This document shows, piece after piece, positions 17,073 to 27,234 of a stretch of 64,000 nucleotides of DNA. Below the pieces are notes generated by a model, which saw only the letters and a program-made list of their open reading frames with translations, did no database searches and was not told where the DNA came from. Each line of letters starts with the position of its first letter. Position 1 is the first letter of the stretch. The DNA lies in NCBI GenBank assembly GCA_943789375.1, contig CALSTX010000010.1, positions 62,001-126,000 on the forward strand, read 5' to 3'. Made by a program: the position numbers and the translations under genes. This stretch comes from an uncultured Opitutales bacterium. Its GTDB lineage: Bacteria > Verrucomicrobiota > Verrucomicrobiia > Opitutales > Seribacteraceae.

Positions 17073-17822
17073 TTACTTTGAGAAAATAGCGATGTCGTCA
17101 AATAAAATGGATGTGCCGGCATAAGGAAAGCCCCACAAGGCACACTTCCCACCTTTGTACTCAACTTTAAAAAACTCATCAATTAACCAGCTCACCGGTT
17201 CTGGTTCGACTGATGGCCATAACTTAACCTTTGTTTGAACTCCACCTGAAGGGAGGGCTTGAAAACGAACCGACCACCACTGGTTTCCCCTCCAAGTGAA
17301 TGGAATTTCTTTAAGAAATACTTCGTCCAAGGACAAAGTAAAGTTACGGGCGGCAGGGTTAAGGCGGAACCGGAGTCCCCGAACACCGCCAACACTTGCA
17401 GCCACAGAAGGCATACGACGACCTTGTGAGGTAGAGAAAAATGAAAAACGCAATTCAAGTGCCTTTTCTTTGATCTTTCGCCCGAAAAGTATTCCGAAAT
17501 CTCTCGTGGGTGTACCAGGTAAAGCCAAGACCCTTTCTCCATTCTTGTCATTCTGAACGGTGTAAGCTCCATCTAAGATGAAGAGAGATACAGGCTCTTC
17601 TCCTATTACGGTGTTAGAAAAATCCTCATTAAATTCAAGTTTCCACCCTTCCTGGCTCGCAGTGGACATTTTTTCCATGGATGGCGTATTTTGCACAGGG
17701 CCAAGCGGAAAAACTTTTACGCGTTCAATCGGTTGGCTGCCTGCATGTCCAGCCAACAAATAGAGGGCAAAAAGTGGCCATCTTACTAAGCCAAAAAAAT
17801 GCTGGAACCCAAATTTACTCAT
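17073..17822 (-). CDS. Secreted LamG/concanavalin-like protein
   Basis: This 249-residue protein has a signal peptide (cleavage near the AGHAGS segment, about residue 25-29) and a single beta-sandwich-like domain. Features resembling concanavalin-A-like lectin/glucanase folds are an opening EFNEDFSN strand near 60, FGILFGRKIKEKALELRFSF in the middle, and a closing ILFDDIAIFSK strand, as in many DUF1080/LamG-like proteins of this phylum. No catalytic residues can be assigned. Its ATG overlaps the last codons of the giant permease gene (ATGAGTAA), so it is translationally coupled to the ABC exporter, suggesting an envelope or secreted accessory role. Confidence 0.65.
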   Translation of the reverse strand: MSKFGFQHFFGLVRWPLFALYLLAGHAGSQPIERVKVFPLGPVQNTPSMEKMSTASQEGWKLEFNEDFSNTVIGEEPVSLFILDGAYTVQNDKNGERVLALPGTPTRDFGILFGRKIKEKALELRFSFFSTSQGRRMPSVAASVGGVRGLRFRLNPAARNFTLSLDEVFLKEIPFTWRGNQWWSVRFQALPSGGVQTKVKLWPSVEPEPVSWLIDEFFKVEYKGGKCALWGFPYAGTSILFDDIAIFSK

Positions 17823-20800
17823 TTCTCAAAAATTGAAGCTGACTTACCCGCAAGGTCAAGAAAACCGCTATCCTAATCCATAAAAAGGCAAGACACGCCA
17901 AAGCCGCAAAAAACCACAGGAAACTAAAATCTGGGCCTTCCATTCCACCGCCTATTAAAGCTGGGGCAATCCCTATGACTGCTGAAAATGAACCTAATGC
18001 TATCCCCCAAAAAGCAAGTTTGGCGTGCTCATAAAATACTTGTTTACGAATCTCCATAAGCTCGAACCCAAGAGCTTCAAAAAGTGCAAATTCCTGGCTT
18101 CTTTCCATAAGGTTTCGTACGACTACAAGACCAAGGCCACATGTACCAATGAGCATGCCCAAACCACCAAGACCTTGAAAAATTGAAAGGTAGGTGTTTT
18201 CCACTCTTTGTAATTCCGCCAACTTTTCTCCCGACTCACGAAACTCAATACCATACTGGTACATCCTATCTTCCAAATGGCGGGCTACTTTATTGGCATC
18301 TTCTTTTTTACCGGCTAACAAGAAACTTCGATATCCCCCCTGCTGGGTAAATTTATTGAGAAAATCCTCCTCCTTTATGAGAAGAGCACCTTGTAACATA
18401 GAACCTTTTAGTGAACCAACTAGTTCAACTTCAAACGGAATGCCTTCACCATTGGTAAATTGTATTCGATCTCCAAGGCTCTTCTTCAGAGCCCACAACA
18501 ATGTATTTTGGTCAACAATGGCTGGGACTACACCATCACTTATTGGACGATTCAAACTCGACCAATTTCCGTCTGCAAATTGAAAGCGATTTTTGAAATC
18601 ACTTAGGTTCACGCCAAAAATCTTAGGTCGAAGGGCTTTGTTTAAATTCAGACAGCTGGCATCATCGCCATCTCGTAAGCGAAGGGGAATAATTTTGGTA
18701 TCCTTTACAAGACTCTTATTCAAATCATAAAGCTCGATAGCCCCGACCCCATTTAGGTCGTCGTAAATTGGAGTGGCACTTTCCCCCCAATATGCAAACC
18801 CGCCAGTGCCTGAATCGAAATCTTCTGTCGATATATTATCAGCCTTGCGAAATGCCCCTGTGCTTACCACTAGAAATGTTCCTGCTGCCATAGCACCGAC
18901 GGTTACAAGACTGCGCCCCATTCTTCTACCCATATTCCTACGGTTTAGTTCAGCGATTCCTGAAATTCCTCTTGGACTTGGAGCCTTGCCGGCTAGCTGT
19001 GCTCTCACCAAGAAAAGGCCACCCAGTAAAACTAAGGCACCAGCCCCAAAAAATGCCATGGATGCTAGACTGCTGGAGAAGCCAATTGTATACACAAGCA
19101 AAACCGAAAGTAATAGGCATAATAGACCTGCCCAGCGATACCTTTTCCACCGAATAGCAATACCTGTGGAGCTTGGGCTCCGGATTTCGGCTCCAGGCTG
19201 TAAAAGCTCTCTCGGCTCAAGTTTAAATAATTTTCTGGTTGAGCCTACCATGGCCAGAAAACAAATAAGGGTGGCGGAAATTCCCCCAATCATCATAGAA
19301 AATAGGGTGGCATCATATATAAAACTGGTACCGGAAACTGCACCACTCCACTGCCCGCTCAATAAGTTTAAAATTATTTTACCATAGCTAGAGGCCAGGA
19401 AAACCCCTAGTGCTGCCCCCATTATTGAAATAAGTAAGCCTTCTCCCAGAAAAATGAATCGGATTGTCCTCGTTCGTAAACCAAGTGCTTGAAGAAGTCC
19501 AATTTGCTGGCTTCGCTGCTCCATGGAAAAGGTAAAAATCATCCCTGTAATCGCCAAGGCTGCAAGAATAACAAAAAAACTAAAGCCAATAAAAAGTTGA
19601 CCAAAGTCAACCGGTGATTCTGTAGAATCTAAGGCATCCGCCTTGAGGTCTCGAATAATCAGACCAGCATCTTCTGGCCCCAAGACCTTTCGAAGACGGC
19701 CCGCAATTTCTTCCTGCGACCCTTCGCTTTTACTGATCCTAAGCCCGGTTAATGAGCCCCAACGGTTTCCCCACATTTCCTGACCTGCTTGGAGGGAGAC
19801 AAATCCCTTGGGGGTGCCTCGGAACTCATCCCAATAATCCTCATCCTCGGTCCGAACCTCATGAACAATTGGAATTCCCGTATCCCACTCGCCACAGGAC
19901 TCAGCATCCCTTAAACCCGGGAAACGGGGAGTCCAATCACTTTCCTGGTTTTCAGCAATGAGATCTGGCATTGGCAGAATTTTTTTCAAAATAAATTCCC
20001 TGGAAGATTCCACCAGTTTTCGTCTTTCCCCAACTGTGTAATAAGACAAGCTTATAGAGTCCCCAAGAGACGCATTTAAGTCATGAGCTGCCCATTGATT
20101 TAAGGCAATGGAATCGTCTTCCCAATCACCCTGTAAAAAGTCTACACTTTGGGGCTCCACCGCGCTTATCATTGAGTATGGAATCAAGGCACTCTCATTC
20201 TTGTCTTTCTTTTTTTCGATCGCATTGACCAGATAAGTTAAGACACCCGCGGATTTTTTGCTTACTCTTTTTGCCTGGCTTACTAATCGATCAGAAAGAA
20301 AAACCTGTCGGGTGCGGATGCTCCATTCAGCCATGGTAGGTAATTCTTTAATTTCGATACCAGCATCGCTGAGGGACCAGCATTTATTCATTACCTCTTT
20401 TGCCAGTATAATATCCACCTCACTCTGATCAGTTCCGCCTATCAATAAGAAATTAGCGAACCTGACATTTCCGCTTACTTCATCCAAGGATCTAAATAAT
20501 TTCTTTTGTAATGCTTGCAGGGAAACAAAAACAGTAAGAGGCTCATTCTGATTCCCCTGAAGACCAAAACTACCAAATCCATCCGCCGCTATGATTTCCC
20601 CCAATTCTTGGTTCATGGAAATAAACTTATTATCCCTCTCTCCAGATAAAGGGGCATCTCTTGAAAACAGGCTGGGTTCTTCCATTCTTAGAATAAGCCG
20701 AGCCTGACTGGCATGGTTTAATCTCTTACCCAATCTTTGATTTACAAAAAAAGTATCAGGATTCCACGAGGAAGAATTAATTTGGGCACCCTCTTTGCCA

Positions 20801-21189
20801 ATCGGGGTATCTTTCAAGTTTGGTGCTAATCTCCAAAACCTTTCATCAACCCCAAGTACTTGAACATTGGATACTCGAATGGAACCATCTGGACTGGAAA
20901 GTGTACCCCGGGTTAAAACTAGTGGGGCCACTGAAACCTTCTTGTTTTTGAAATTTCCCTGTATCCTAACCGCCAAATTTTCCTGAAAAAACCCATCGGG
21001 GAAAAGTATGGCCACCTCCCCCTTCCCTATACGCTTCTCTGCGATGTCACGCAAAGTGGAGCGAACTGAATCACCAATGGTCAAAGCACCGGTTAACACA
21101 ACGGCACATAAAACCGCAGCTAACAAAACACCTAAATTTGGCCGACGAAAGAAAAGTAGGTTTCTACAAATTATCTTCCTAAGGCTCAT
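17815..21189 (-). CDS. Giant FtsX/MacB-type ABC permease (1124 aa)
   Basis: This protein is a fused double permease: one membrane segment near residues 20-40, a large extracytoplasmic region, a block of three segments at about 530-665, further segments around 690-740, another extracytoplasmic domain, and a terminal block of three segments at about 1010-1115. The FtsX core signature QIGLLQALGLR lies in the first block and EFALFEALGFE in the last. Proteins of this layout are annotated as FtsX-like or MacB-PCD permeases. The start overlaps the stop of the ATPase gene (TAATG), so stoichiometric expression is likely. The cargo is unknown; such systems move lipids, lipoproteins or peptides within or across the envelope. 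Confidence 0.88.
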   Translation of the reverse strand: MSLRKIICRNLLFFRRPNLGVLLAAVLCAVVLTGALTIGDSVRSTLRDIAEKRIGKGEVAILFPDGFFQENLAVRIQGNFKNKKVSVAPLVLTRGTLSSPDGSIRVSNVQVLGVDERFWRLAPNLKDTPIGKEGAQINSSSWNPDTFFVNQRLGKRLNHASQARLILRMEEPSLFSRDAPLSGERDNKFISMNQELGEIIAADGFGSFGLQGNQNEPLTVFVSLQALQKKLFRSLDEVSGNVRFANFLLIGGTDQSEVDIILAKEVMNKCWSLSDAGIEIKELPTMAEWSIRTRQVFLSDRLVSQAKRVSKKSAGVLTYLVNAIEKKKDKNESALIPYSMISAVEPQSVDFLQGDWEDDSIALNQWAAHDLNASLGDSISLSYYTVGERRKLVESSREFILKKILPMPDLIAENQESDWTPRFPGLRDAESCGEWDTGIPIVHEVRTEDEDYWDEFRGTPKGFVSLQAGQEMWGNRWGSLTGLRISKSEGSQEEIAGRLRKVLGPEDAGLIIRDLKADALDSTESPVDFGQLFIGFSFFVILAALAITGMIFTFSMEQRSQQIGLLQALGLRTRTIRFIFLGEGLLISIMGAALGVFLASSYGKIILNLLSGQWSGAVSGTSFIYDATLFSMMIGGISATLICFLAMVGSTRKLFKLEPRELLQPGAEIRSPSSTGIAIRWKRYRWAGLLCLLLSVLLVYTIGFSSSLASMAFFGAGALVLLGGLFLVRAQLAGKAPSPRGISGIAELNRRNMGRRMGRSLVTVGAMAAGTFLVVSTGAFRKADNISTEDFDSGTGGFAYWGESATPIYDDLNGVGAIELYDLNKSLVKDTKIIPLRLRDGDDASCLNLNKALRPKIFGVNLSDFKNRFQFADGNWSSLNRPISDGVVPAIVDQNTLLWALKKSLGDRIQFTNGEGIPFEVELVGSLKGSMLQGALLIKEEDFLNKFTQQGGYRSFLLAGKKEDANKVARHLEDRMYQYGIEFRESGEKLAELQRVENTYLSIFQGLGGLGMLIGTCGLGLVVVRNLMERSQEFALFEALGFELMEIRKQVFYEHAKLAFWGIALGSFSAVIGIAPALIGGGMEGPDFSFLWFFAALACLAFLWIRIAVFLTLRVSQLQFLRNE

Positions 21190-21887
21190 TATCTATCCTG
21201 CAACAAACTTCCCTCATGGAAATGATAAGCTTGTTTCATTAAATTGGCGCCTTCGGTCGAGTGGGTAACCATCAGCAAGGTTACCCCTTTTCCCTCATTC
21301 ATTTGCTTTAATAAGTTCATCAATTTGTCGGAGTTTTTTTTATCCAGTGCACCCGTTGGTTCATCGGCCAACAACACAGATGGTTCATTGATCAAAGCTC
21401 TTGCCACTGCCACCCTTTGTCTTTCTCCACCAGATATTTGGCTAGGTAAATGAGACATCCTGTGACCGAGCCCCACCTCCTCCAAAAGTGTAGCCGCCCG
21501 ATTCCGTAGAGTATCCTTGGTGAGTTTACCAAAGCCCGCAAGAGCCGGTATCATAACATTCTCCAGCACCGTACAGGATGGTAACAAATGATGAGACTGA
21601 AAAACAAAACCAACTTTTTGATTTCTGTATTCTGCCACTTCTCGTTCCGATAAAGAAGATAGGTCCTTTTCGCCGACCAAAATCTTGCCACTTGTTGGCT
21701 TATCCAGCAGGCCAATCACATTAAGCAAGGTACTCTTGCCCGAGCCTGATGGCCCCAGGATGGCAACCGATTCTCCCTGCTCAAGCACGAAGTTTACCCC
21801 GGAAAATACATTCACTTTTTCTTCACCACCTGGGGACGGAAATGATTTGGAAAGATTAGAAATTTCGATCATTTTTTTCATACACAA
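21189..21887 (-). CDS. ABC transporter ATP-binding protein, LolD/MacB type
   Basis: This ATPase (232 residues from 21887; ATG 21881 or 21872 are alternative starts) pairs with the giant permease downstream. Motifs: Walker A GPSGSGKST, Q-loop FQSHHLL, signature ISGGERQRV, Walker B VLLADEP, D-loop GALD and switch His in THS. Unlike the ATPase at 1451-2128, it has a near-canonical signature. Its start lies only a few bases after the stop of the PaaK-like ligase gene, so a lipid- or acyl-modifying enzyme and an exporter are encoded in one operon. Confidence 0.92.
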   Translation of the reverse strand: MCMKKMIEISNLSKSFPSPGGEEKVNVFSGVNFVLEQGESVAILGPSGSGKSTLLNVIGLLDKPTSGKILVGEKDLSSLSEREVAEYRNQKVGFVFQSHHLLPSCTVLENVMIPALAGFGKLTKDTLRNRAATLLEEVGLGHRMSHLPSQISGGERQRVAVARALINEPSVLLADEPTGALDKKNSDKLMNLLKQMNEGKGVTLLMVTHSTEGANLMKQAYHFHEGSLLQDR

Positions 21888-21891
21888 AAAT

Positions 21892-23175
21892 TTACTTCGA
21901 TTTGATCCATCTATTTGCTTTCATCTCAGGGCGAGGCAGGCTCCCTTTTTCCATGACAGTTACCGGTATACGAAGGGAAAATGCTTCCTGTAAGACTTGT
22001 TCCAATTGGCGAGAAATGTCATCCCTTACCTCAACCCTAATTTCTACCTCTACCATCGATGAATGATTGGTGAAGACGACCTGATACTCCAGGATCTCAG
22101 GAAATTTAGCCAGTATGGCATCGATGGCAGACGGATATAGATTCACTCCACGGACCACAACCATATCATCCACTCGTCCTAAAATACCCCCGAGTAAATC
22201 AAAGGTCGGCAACCCCATTTCATCGGTTCCACTCTTGGCCTGGACCAAATCTCCAGTACGGTACCGGAAAACGGGACAGCCTACTCGGCCCAGGGTCGTG
22301 AGTACCAATTCTCCCTGCTCTCCCTCTCCTACTGGATCCGTACTATCTGGATCAATGACCTCGGGAAAATAACTATCGAGAATAATTCGTAACCCACCTC
22401 GATACCCCGGAGTTTCATAAGCAACTGGGCCCACTTCGGTCATCCCATAATGGTCATGGATGTGCAGCCCATTCCCCCAGCTTCCTATGATTTGTTCCCG
22501 TAGTGGAAGAAGGCTACCTCCGGTTTCACCCGCAACAATCATTGCCTTGAGCCCATGCCTGGAAAGATCCACCCCATTCTCTTCGGCTACACCAGTTAAT
22601 CGCTTCGCATAAGTGGGAGTACAAAATAAATATTCAGCCTGTTGGTCTAATATTGTATGTAAACGGTTTTGCGTACTTTGACCACCACCTGGGATACAAA
22701 TGCAACCTCTCTGAGTGGCCGCGTCATAAGCGGTCCAAAAACCTAAGAATGGGCCAAACGAGAAAGCAAAATAACAACGACTTCCCGACTGCACCCCGGC
22801 TGCTTCCAGCACTCGATCCCAATTCCCCAACATCCAACGCCAATCTTCGATGGTATCCATCCATGTCATGGGCCGTCCACGTGTGCCACTGGTTTGATTA
22901 CATTTTTTATATTCCGATATAGGGAAAGTTAAGTTTGTTCCATAAGGATTATTTTCTTCCCGATCTCTGGCCAGATCTTCTTTGGTCGTAAAAGGGCAGG
23001 CATTTATAAAATCACCAAGTTCAAACCACTGATTACGATCTCTAAGAGAAGAAACATGTGCTTGCTGAAAAGGATTGGATGCTGCCACTTGGTCAAGATT
23101 TTCCGCAAAGCTTGCCCAACGCTTACGCTCCCATCTGTCTCTCACTTCCTGGTTCCCGGACGAGTCCATCATCAC
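21892..23175 (-). CDS. PaaK-like adenylate-forming ligase
   Basis: This 427-residue enzyme belongs to the phenylacetate-CoA ligase (PaaK) branch of adenylate-forming enzymes, which activate an acid as acyl-AMP and transfer it to CoA or another thiol. Visible motifs: the P-loop-like QTSGTRGRP near 94-102, HDHYGMTEVGP near 240-250, YRTGDLV near 305, a hinge GRVDDMVVVRG near 330, and the C-terminal MKANRWIK, containing the likely catalytic Lys. The length is close to the usual 430. Context is odd: it sits between an EamA-like membrane protein and an ABC exporter, with no aromatic degradation genes next to it. The true acid substrate is unknown. Confidence 0.82.
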   Translation of the reverse strand: MMMDSSGNQEVRDRWERKRWASFAENLDQVAASNPFQQAHVSSLRDRNQWFELGDFINACPFTTKEDLARDREENNPYGTNLTFPISEYKKCNQTSGTRGRPMTWMDTIEDWRWMLGNWDRVLEAAGVQSGSRCYFAFSFGPFLGFWTAYDAATQRGCICIPGGGQSTQNRLHTILDQQAEYLFCTPTYAKRLTGVAEENGVDLSRHGLKAMIVAGETGGSLLPLREQIIGSWGNGLHIHDHYGMTEVGPVAYETPGYRGGLRIILDSYFPEVIDPDSTDPVGEGEQGELVLTTLGRVGCPVFRYRTGDLVQAKSGTDEMGLPTFDLLGGILGRVDDMVVVRGVNLYPSAIDAILAKFPEILEYQVVFTNHSSMVEVEIRVEVRDDISRQLEQVLQEAFSLRIPVTVMEKGSLPRPEMKANRWIKSK

Positions 23176-23194
23176 CCTCCCCTTTTGATGAAGT

Positions 23195-23710
23195 TCAGGA
23201 ATCAGACACAGCTACCGGGGGAGAAGAATTTGGAGGTTTTGGTGCATACTTGGTGGCCAAGTACCCCCCCACTGCAGCCAGAGCGATACCGAGGACAAAA
23301 GGCAATTTTACAAACGACCAATTACCCTCTTTCGTTGTACTTACAATCGCATTCACAATGGGAGCCCCCGCAAAAATAACCGACATGATTACGGGCACAT
23401 ACGCAGGGGATGGCATTTTTCCAAAAGCCAGCAATACACCCAACGCACCAATGGCACCAAGGGTGCCCGCGAACAAAGACCACTGCCATCCCTTGGTCGG
23501 AAATGTCCAAAAGGCAATATTACCCCCCTTGAATTTTAAAATAATAAGAGGTGCCACCACAGCTGTGAGAAAATAAGCCAGGCCCACCCAGAGAAAAGCC
23601 ATGATTCTCCCGTTTTCCTTGTCACCCATATTACTGGAACCAATGTGCATACAAACCCCATAGGTTCCCCAACAGGCGACAGTCAATAATGCGTAGTGTA
23701 AATAGTGCAT
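23195..23710 (-). CDS. Short EamA/DMT-like membrane transporter
   Basis: This 171-residue protein has about five membrane segments and motifs of the drug/metabolite transporter superfamily: WGTYG near the start (residues 14-18), and GTLGAIGALGVLLAF. It corresponds to about half of a classic ten-segment DMT protein, so it may work as a dimer, as small members do. A short Pro/Ser-rich tail follows the last segment. It is the first gene of the five-gene minus-strand operon, 19 bases ahead of the PaaK-like ligase. The substrate is unknown. Confidence 0.7.
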   Translation of the reverse strand: MHYLHYALLTVACWGTYGVCMHIGSSNMGDKENGRIMAFLWVGLAYFLTAVVAPLIILKFKGGNIAFWTFPTKGWQWSLFAGTLGAIGALGVLLAFGKMPSPAYVPVIMSVIFAGAPIVNAIVSTTKEGNWSFVKLPFVLGIALAAVGGYLATKYAPKPPNSSPPVAVSDS

Positions 23711-23794
23711 AGATTTACTATCTATATATGCCGATGCTCAGGCAAATGGAAATTCGGTAGAAATTTCTTTTTATAAAGCGACTCTAGAAAATAT

Positions 23795-26700
23795 TTAATC
23801 TACAGAGTAGTGCTTCCACTCGTCCGCATTAGCATTCCAATATATCATGCCTGGAATACCAACTTTATCTCGGGCTAAACCGAAATACAACCAATCGGTC
23901 TGGTCTTGCGAATAGGCCCAGGGAAAATAATTTGCCCACATCCAGCCTTGGGGGTGAGTCGGTTTTTTCAAGACCTGTACGCTTTCAAATTCAAAGGCAT
24001 ATGAATCCCGCTGATCATGAAAGGCACCAACCCCAATCATGTCAGGGTTAAAATTCGAGGTTTCAATATTCTTGAGTTGGTCTCCATCGAGCCAAAAAGA
24101 AATTTTATCTCCAATATAGGTTACAGCCAATGTACGCTTGCCTGTCATCATAGCGGTTCCATTTATCTTCTCATCGGAACCTTCCACCTCGAGGTAGAGC
24201 ATTGGAGCCTGGGGTTCAATCATTACTTCCGCAGCAACACCCGGATGTCCTGAGCCTGAAGTATTTAGCATAAAAATTTGAAACGCTGCCCCAGGGGACG
24301 CCGAGATGCTGAAATCAATCGTTGCCTCAATACCATAAACTCCTTCTGTATTTTTAATGATTGCTAGATTTTCAGGATCTTTTTCTTCGGCTAAGTCAAA
24401 GAGAGCATGAATTGAAGCACCACCAGATGGTACGGAAGTATTTTCATCTGCTTCTTCAGTACTTAGTATCAACTTCCCTTGATAAACCTCGGGGATGTCC
24501 GCACCATAAAAATTATAGGATAACCAGTGAGATTGATTTAAATCCTCATCGTTTGAATATTGGGTAAAGTCATCATATTCCCGCCAACCAAAATCCTGGA
24601 TGGTCTCCCTCGCCATCGGCTTTGATAAAACAGTGAAGGTTCCATTAATTTCGCTTTTTAATGTATAATCTATGCTGTTCCTTTCCTGCCTCGTAATAAG
24701 TCCAGATGTGGGGGTATGAAAATAATACTTATCCTCATAAAATAGAGAATCAGGGGCAGGGCCAGACATTTGGAGGTACACAATACCGGACTCCCCAAGA
24801 CTGTTTTGCAACTCATATCCCCATTCCTCATCGGTCGAACCCGTGCGGATAGTTACCGAATTATTTTGGTCTTCATGGCTAAAGGATAAGCTGTAGCTCG
24901 AAGTGTCGTTCAAAGTAAATTCAGTTTCCCATCCTCTAACATTATCCGGCGCATAATCCGTCAAATAAGATTCAGGCCCATAAGCCCGGTTCCAATTTTT
25001 AGTTTTGGCATTATAAAACTGAAGGCCTAAGTCCTCTTCTCCATTGATTGCCATCACTTGGAAATAGTACCAGTTTTCATTTTTCGAGGACCATACCCAG
25101 GGATATTCATTATACCATAGCCAACCCTCAAGAATTTCTTCCGATGTTTTGGAAAGTTCATCTAAATAATAGGCCTCTGCTTCTTCTTTACTAAAAAAAA
25201 CCTTTTGAATACTTGAGGTCGAGCCAACAAACTGAGTCTCAATCCAGCTACCATTGGCATCCCAGGTAAGAACAGATATCAATTGAGTTTCTTGCTCAGT
25301 AGAAAGTTGCAGGTTTCCAAAAGCATCCACCGAAAAATTCGATTCACTTGGAGGCGCGACCTCCCGACCATTTCCCACTTGGGTCAAAGCACCGTCCTTA
25401 GATAAATCAAGATGTCCATCTTGATTATACCCCTTATCTCCACTTATTTGTAAGGTGCCTTGGGTTAAAACACTAGCAATTTCTCCAACTGTCCACAGGG
25501 TTAAACTGGTATTGGCTTCGTCTAAATTGTCCGCCCAAAAATACCCGTTACCATATTGAACAACCAAAGCACTGCCATCCTGTGGATTGGTGAATACAAC
25601 CTCTGGACTGGCAACCAAGTCTGCATCCAGCATTTCTTCCTTTACCCTTCTTTGATTCCAATCAGGTAGTAAACCACCCATGGTGGGATCATCTACGATA
25701 AAAGTCTCAAATTTATCTCCATCATTGACAGGTAACAATTTGGCTAAATTCACCTTTCCTGAAAACAATGAATTCAGGTCCAAATATTCATCGTCATCCA
25801 GTTCCATCATTCCAGCCATTGCCTCCTCCATTTCAAGAAGAGATTCAAGGAAGTCGGATTCGTCTTCAAGATCACCCACCGACAAGGTAAAAAGCCGGTC
25901 ATGGGAACGATTTTGGTCCCGCAGAAGTGGAGAAGCTTTTTCGTATTGATTAATGGTGATAGAAAGAAAATTCCTCGCCTTGGCTAATTGCCCCGCACTT
26001 CGAATACCCGCAAAATTTGAGTTTAACCCACGCAAAGATTCAACGGAAACATTATCGTCCGCATCAAGCCCATCCACTGCTTCAGCCTTAAGATCCCAGT
26101 CATAACCAGATTGAATAGAGGCGAAAGCAGCAGCTAAATTTGCTATGGCTCTCAAAACATAAATATCAGCCTGGTCAACTCTTGTGACCTCATCCGACCC
26201 AGTAAGTCCTTGCTCCAAAATAATGGTTCCATTTGTGTTTATTTGCGAAAAAGCAGAGTCCGCTCTTTCCAGCGCAGGTATAAAAGAATTTTGAAAATAT
26301 TCGGCTAACTCACGGGATTGTAGGTTCATCTCCAAATCTGCGTCGTAGGAATCAATAGCGGAAAAATCACTGAGTAAAAATCCACGCACCGATTCTTCCA
26401 CACCAATACTAATTGCAAATTCCTGTAGGCTATTCGCTCCCGTACTCTCAAAAATTCCTAAAAGTTCATAGATCCCCCGCATTAGTATATCCCCAGAATC
26501 GCTTGATGTGCTGACCCGCGACTTCTCTACCGCGAGATTTTGAAATCCTTTAGGAAGCATCGATTCGGCATCAATATATCCAAATGGCGATATGGAAGAC
26601 TTTAAGCCTTCCAGGTCCGATAAAATTTGAGAATTATTAAGGTCAAAATAATTATCCTCTAGATCAAGGTAATTGAGATTGGAAAAATTATTGTCCAAAA

Positions 26701-27118
26701 GAAAATCAACCGTGGTTAATTTATTCCCCCCGAGTCCAAGGGTGTAAAGGATTGGCATATCGGTAATACCAGCAAGCCGGGTTGGCGAGGAGCCACTAAT
26801 CTCCAAGATTCTCAAGTTTTCACTCAATCCCCAAACCGGGGACAAATCGAGGTCCCCGACATAATCCAAATACAAATTCTGCAGGCTGGTAAACTTGGAC
26901 AAATCACTCAGGGATTGAGGCTTGCCATCATCCACTAAACTTAGGGTTCTAATTCCCTGAATTTGAGCCTCGGTAATGTTCTGATCCGCAGATACTCCCA
27001 GTTCGAAACGGGCTGACTTTTCAATCACAGGATCCACAAAGGTAACGGATTGAGCGAGAACAGATAGGACTCCACCCAAATAAGGGGTAAGGATAACAAG
27101 AAGGGATATTTTTTTCAT
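23795..27118 (-). CDS. Giant secreted LRR protein with aromatic-rich modules
   Basis: This 1107-residue protein has a signal peptide (MKKISLLVILTPYLGGVLSVLAQS). Residues about 50-165 carry leucine-rich repeats (SLQNLYLD, NLRILEIS, LYTLGLGGNKL, NLNYLDLEDN). A helical region follows to about 480. Two aromatic modules of the type GWLWYNEYPWVW...WYYF and GWMWANYFPWAY...WLYF lie near 665 and at the extreme C-terminus, and a LamG-like module beginning WREYDDF lies near 835. The aromatic module and the YDDF module are shared with the two genes upstream, so the three are paralogous in part. A surface-adhesion or matrix role is inferred; no enzymatic residues are recognised. Confidence 0.8.
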   Translation of the reverse strand: MKKISLLVILTPYLGGVLSVLAQSVTFVDPVIEKSARFELGVSADQNITEAQIQGIRTLSLVDDGKPQSLSDLSKFTSLQNLYLDYVGDLDLSPVWGLSENLRILEISGSSPTRLAGITDMPILYTLGLGGNKLTTVDFLLDNNFSNLNYLDLEDNYFDLNNSQILSDLEGLKSSISPFGYIDAESMLPKGFQNLAVEKSRVSTSSDSGDILMRGIYELLGIFESTGANSLQEFAISIGVEESVRGFLLSDFSAIDSYDADLEMNLQSRELAEYFQNSFIPALERADSAFSQINTNGTIILEQGLTGSDEVTRVDQADIYVLRAIANLAAAFASIQSGYDWDLKAEAVDGLDADDNVSVESLRGLNSNFAGIRSAGQLAKARNFLSITINQYEKASPLLRDQNRSHDRLFTLSVGDLEDESDFLESLLEMEEAMAGMMELDDDEYLDLNSLFSGKVNLAKLLPVNDGDKFETFIVDDPTMGGLLPDWNQRRVKEEMLDADLVASPEVVFTNPQDGSALVVQYGNGYFWADNLDEANTSLTLWTVGEIASVLTQGTLQISGDKGYNQDGHLDLSKDGALTQVGNGREVAPPSESNFSVDAFGNLQLSTEQETQLISVLTWDANGSWIETQFVGSTSSIQKVFFSKEEAEAYYLDELSKTSEEILEGWLWYNEYPWVWSSKNENWYYFQVMAINGEEDLGLQFYNAKTKNWNRAYGPESYLTDYAPDNVRGWETEFTLNDTSSYSLSFSHEDQNNSVTIRTGSTDEEWGYELQNSLGESGIVYLQMSGPAPDSLFYEDKYYFHTPTSGLITRQERNSIDYTLKSEINGTFTVLSKPMARETIQDFGWREYDDFTQYSNDEDLNQSHWLSYNFYGADIPEVYQGKLILSTEEADENTSVPSGGASIHALFDLAEEKDPENLAIIKNTEGVYGIEATIDFSISASPGAAFQIFMLNTSGSGHPGVAAEVMIEPQAPMLYLEVEGSDEKINGTAMMTGKRTLAVTYIGDKISFWLDGDQLKNIETSNFNPDMIGVGAFHDQRDSYAFEFESVQVLKKPTHPQGWMWANYFPWAYSQDQTDWLYFGLARDKVGIPGMIYWNANADEWKHYSVD

Positions 27119-27185
27119 ACTTGAAAGGGGTAATTCAATAACTGATCGACCCGCATTATTGGAATTCGATCAGCAAGGACAAGGG

Positions 27186-27230
27186 AAAAACCTCGTCTAT
27201 ATCAGGGATAAGAAAAACGCGGAGGTTTTT
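27186..27230 (-). terminator. Possible hairpin terminator after the frame-shifted LamG gene
   Basis: An inverted repeat AAAAACCTC (27186-27194) and GAGGTTTTT (27222-27230) lies just past the repaired stop at 27235-27237. The loop is long (27 bases), but the U-rich right arm as read on the minus strand suits an intrinsic terminator. It could work in both directions. Confidence 0.4.
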
Positions 27231-27234
27231 TTGT

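Noticed and set aside
18773-19387. Plus-strand open frame of 204 codons inside the giant permease gene
   Set aside because: Antisense to membrane segments of the permease, with low-complexity composition and no start context.
23058-23576. Plus-strand frames of 107 and 172 codons opposite the EamA-like and PaaK-like genes
   Set aside because: Both are antisense shadows; the minus-strand genes have clear family motifs.
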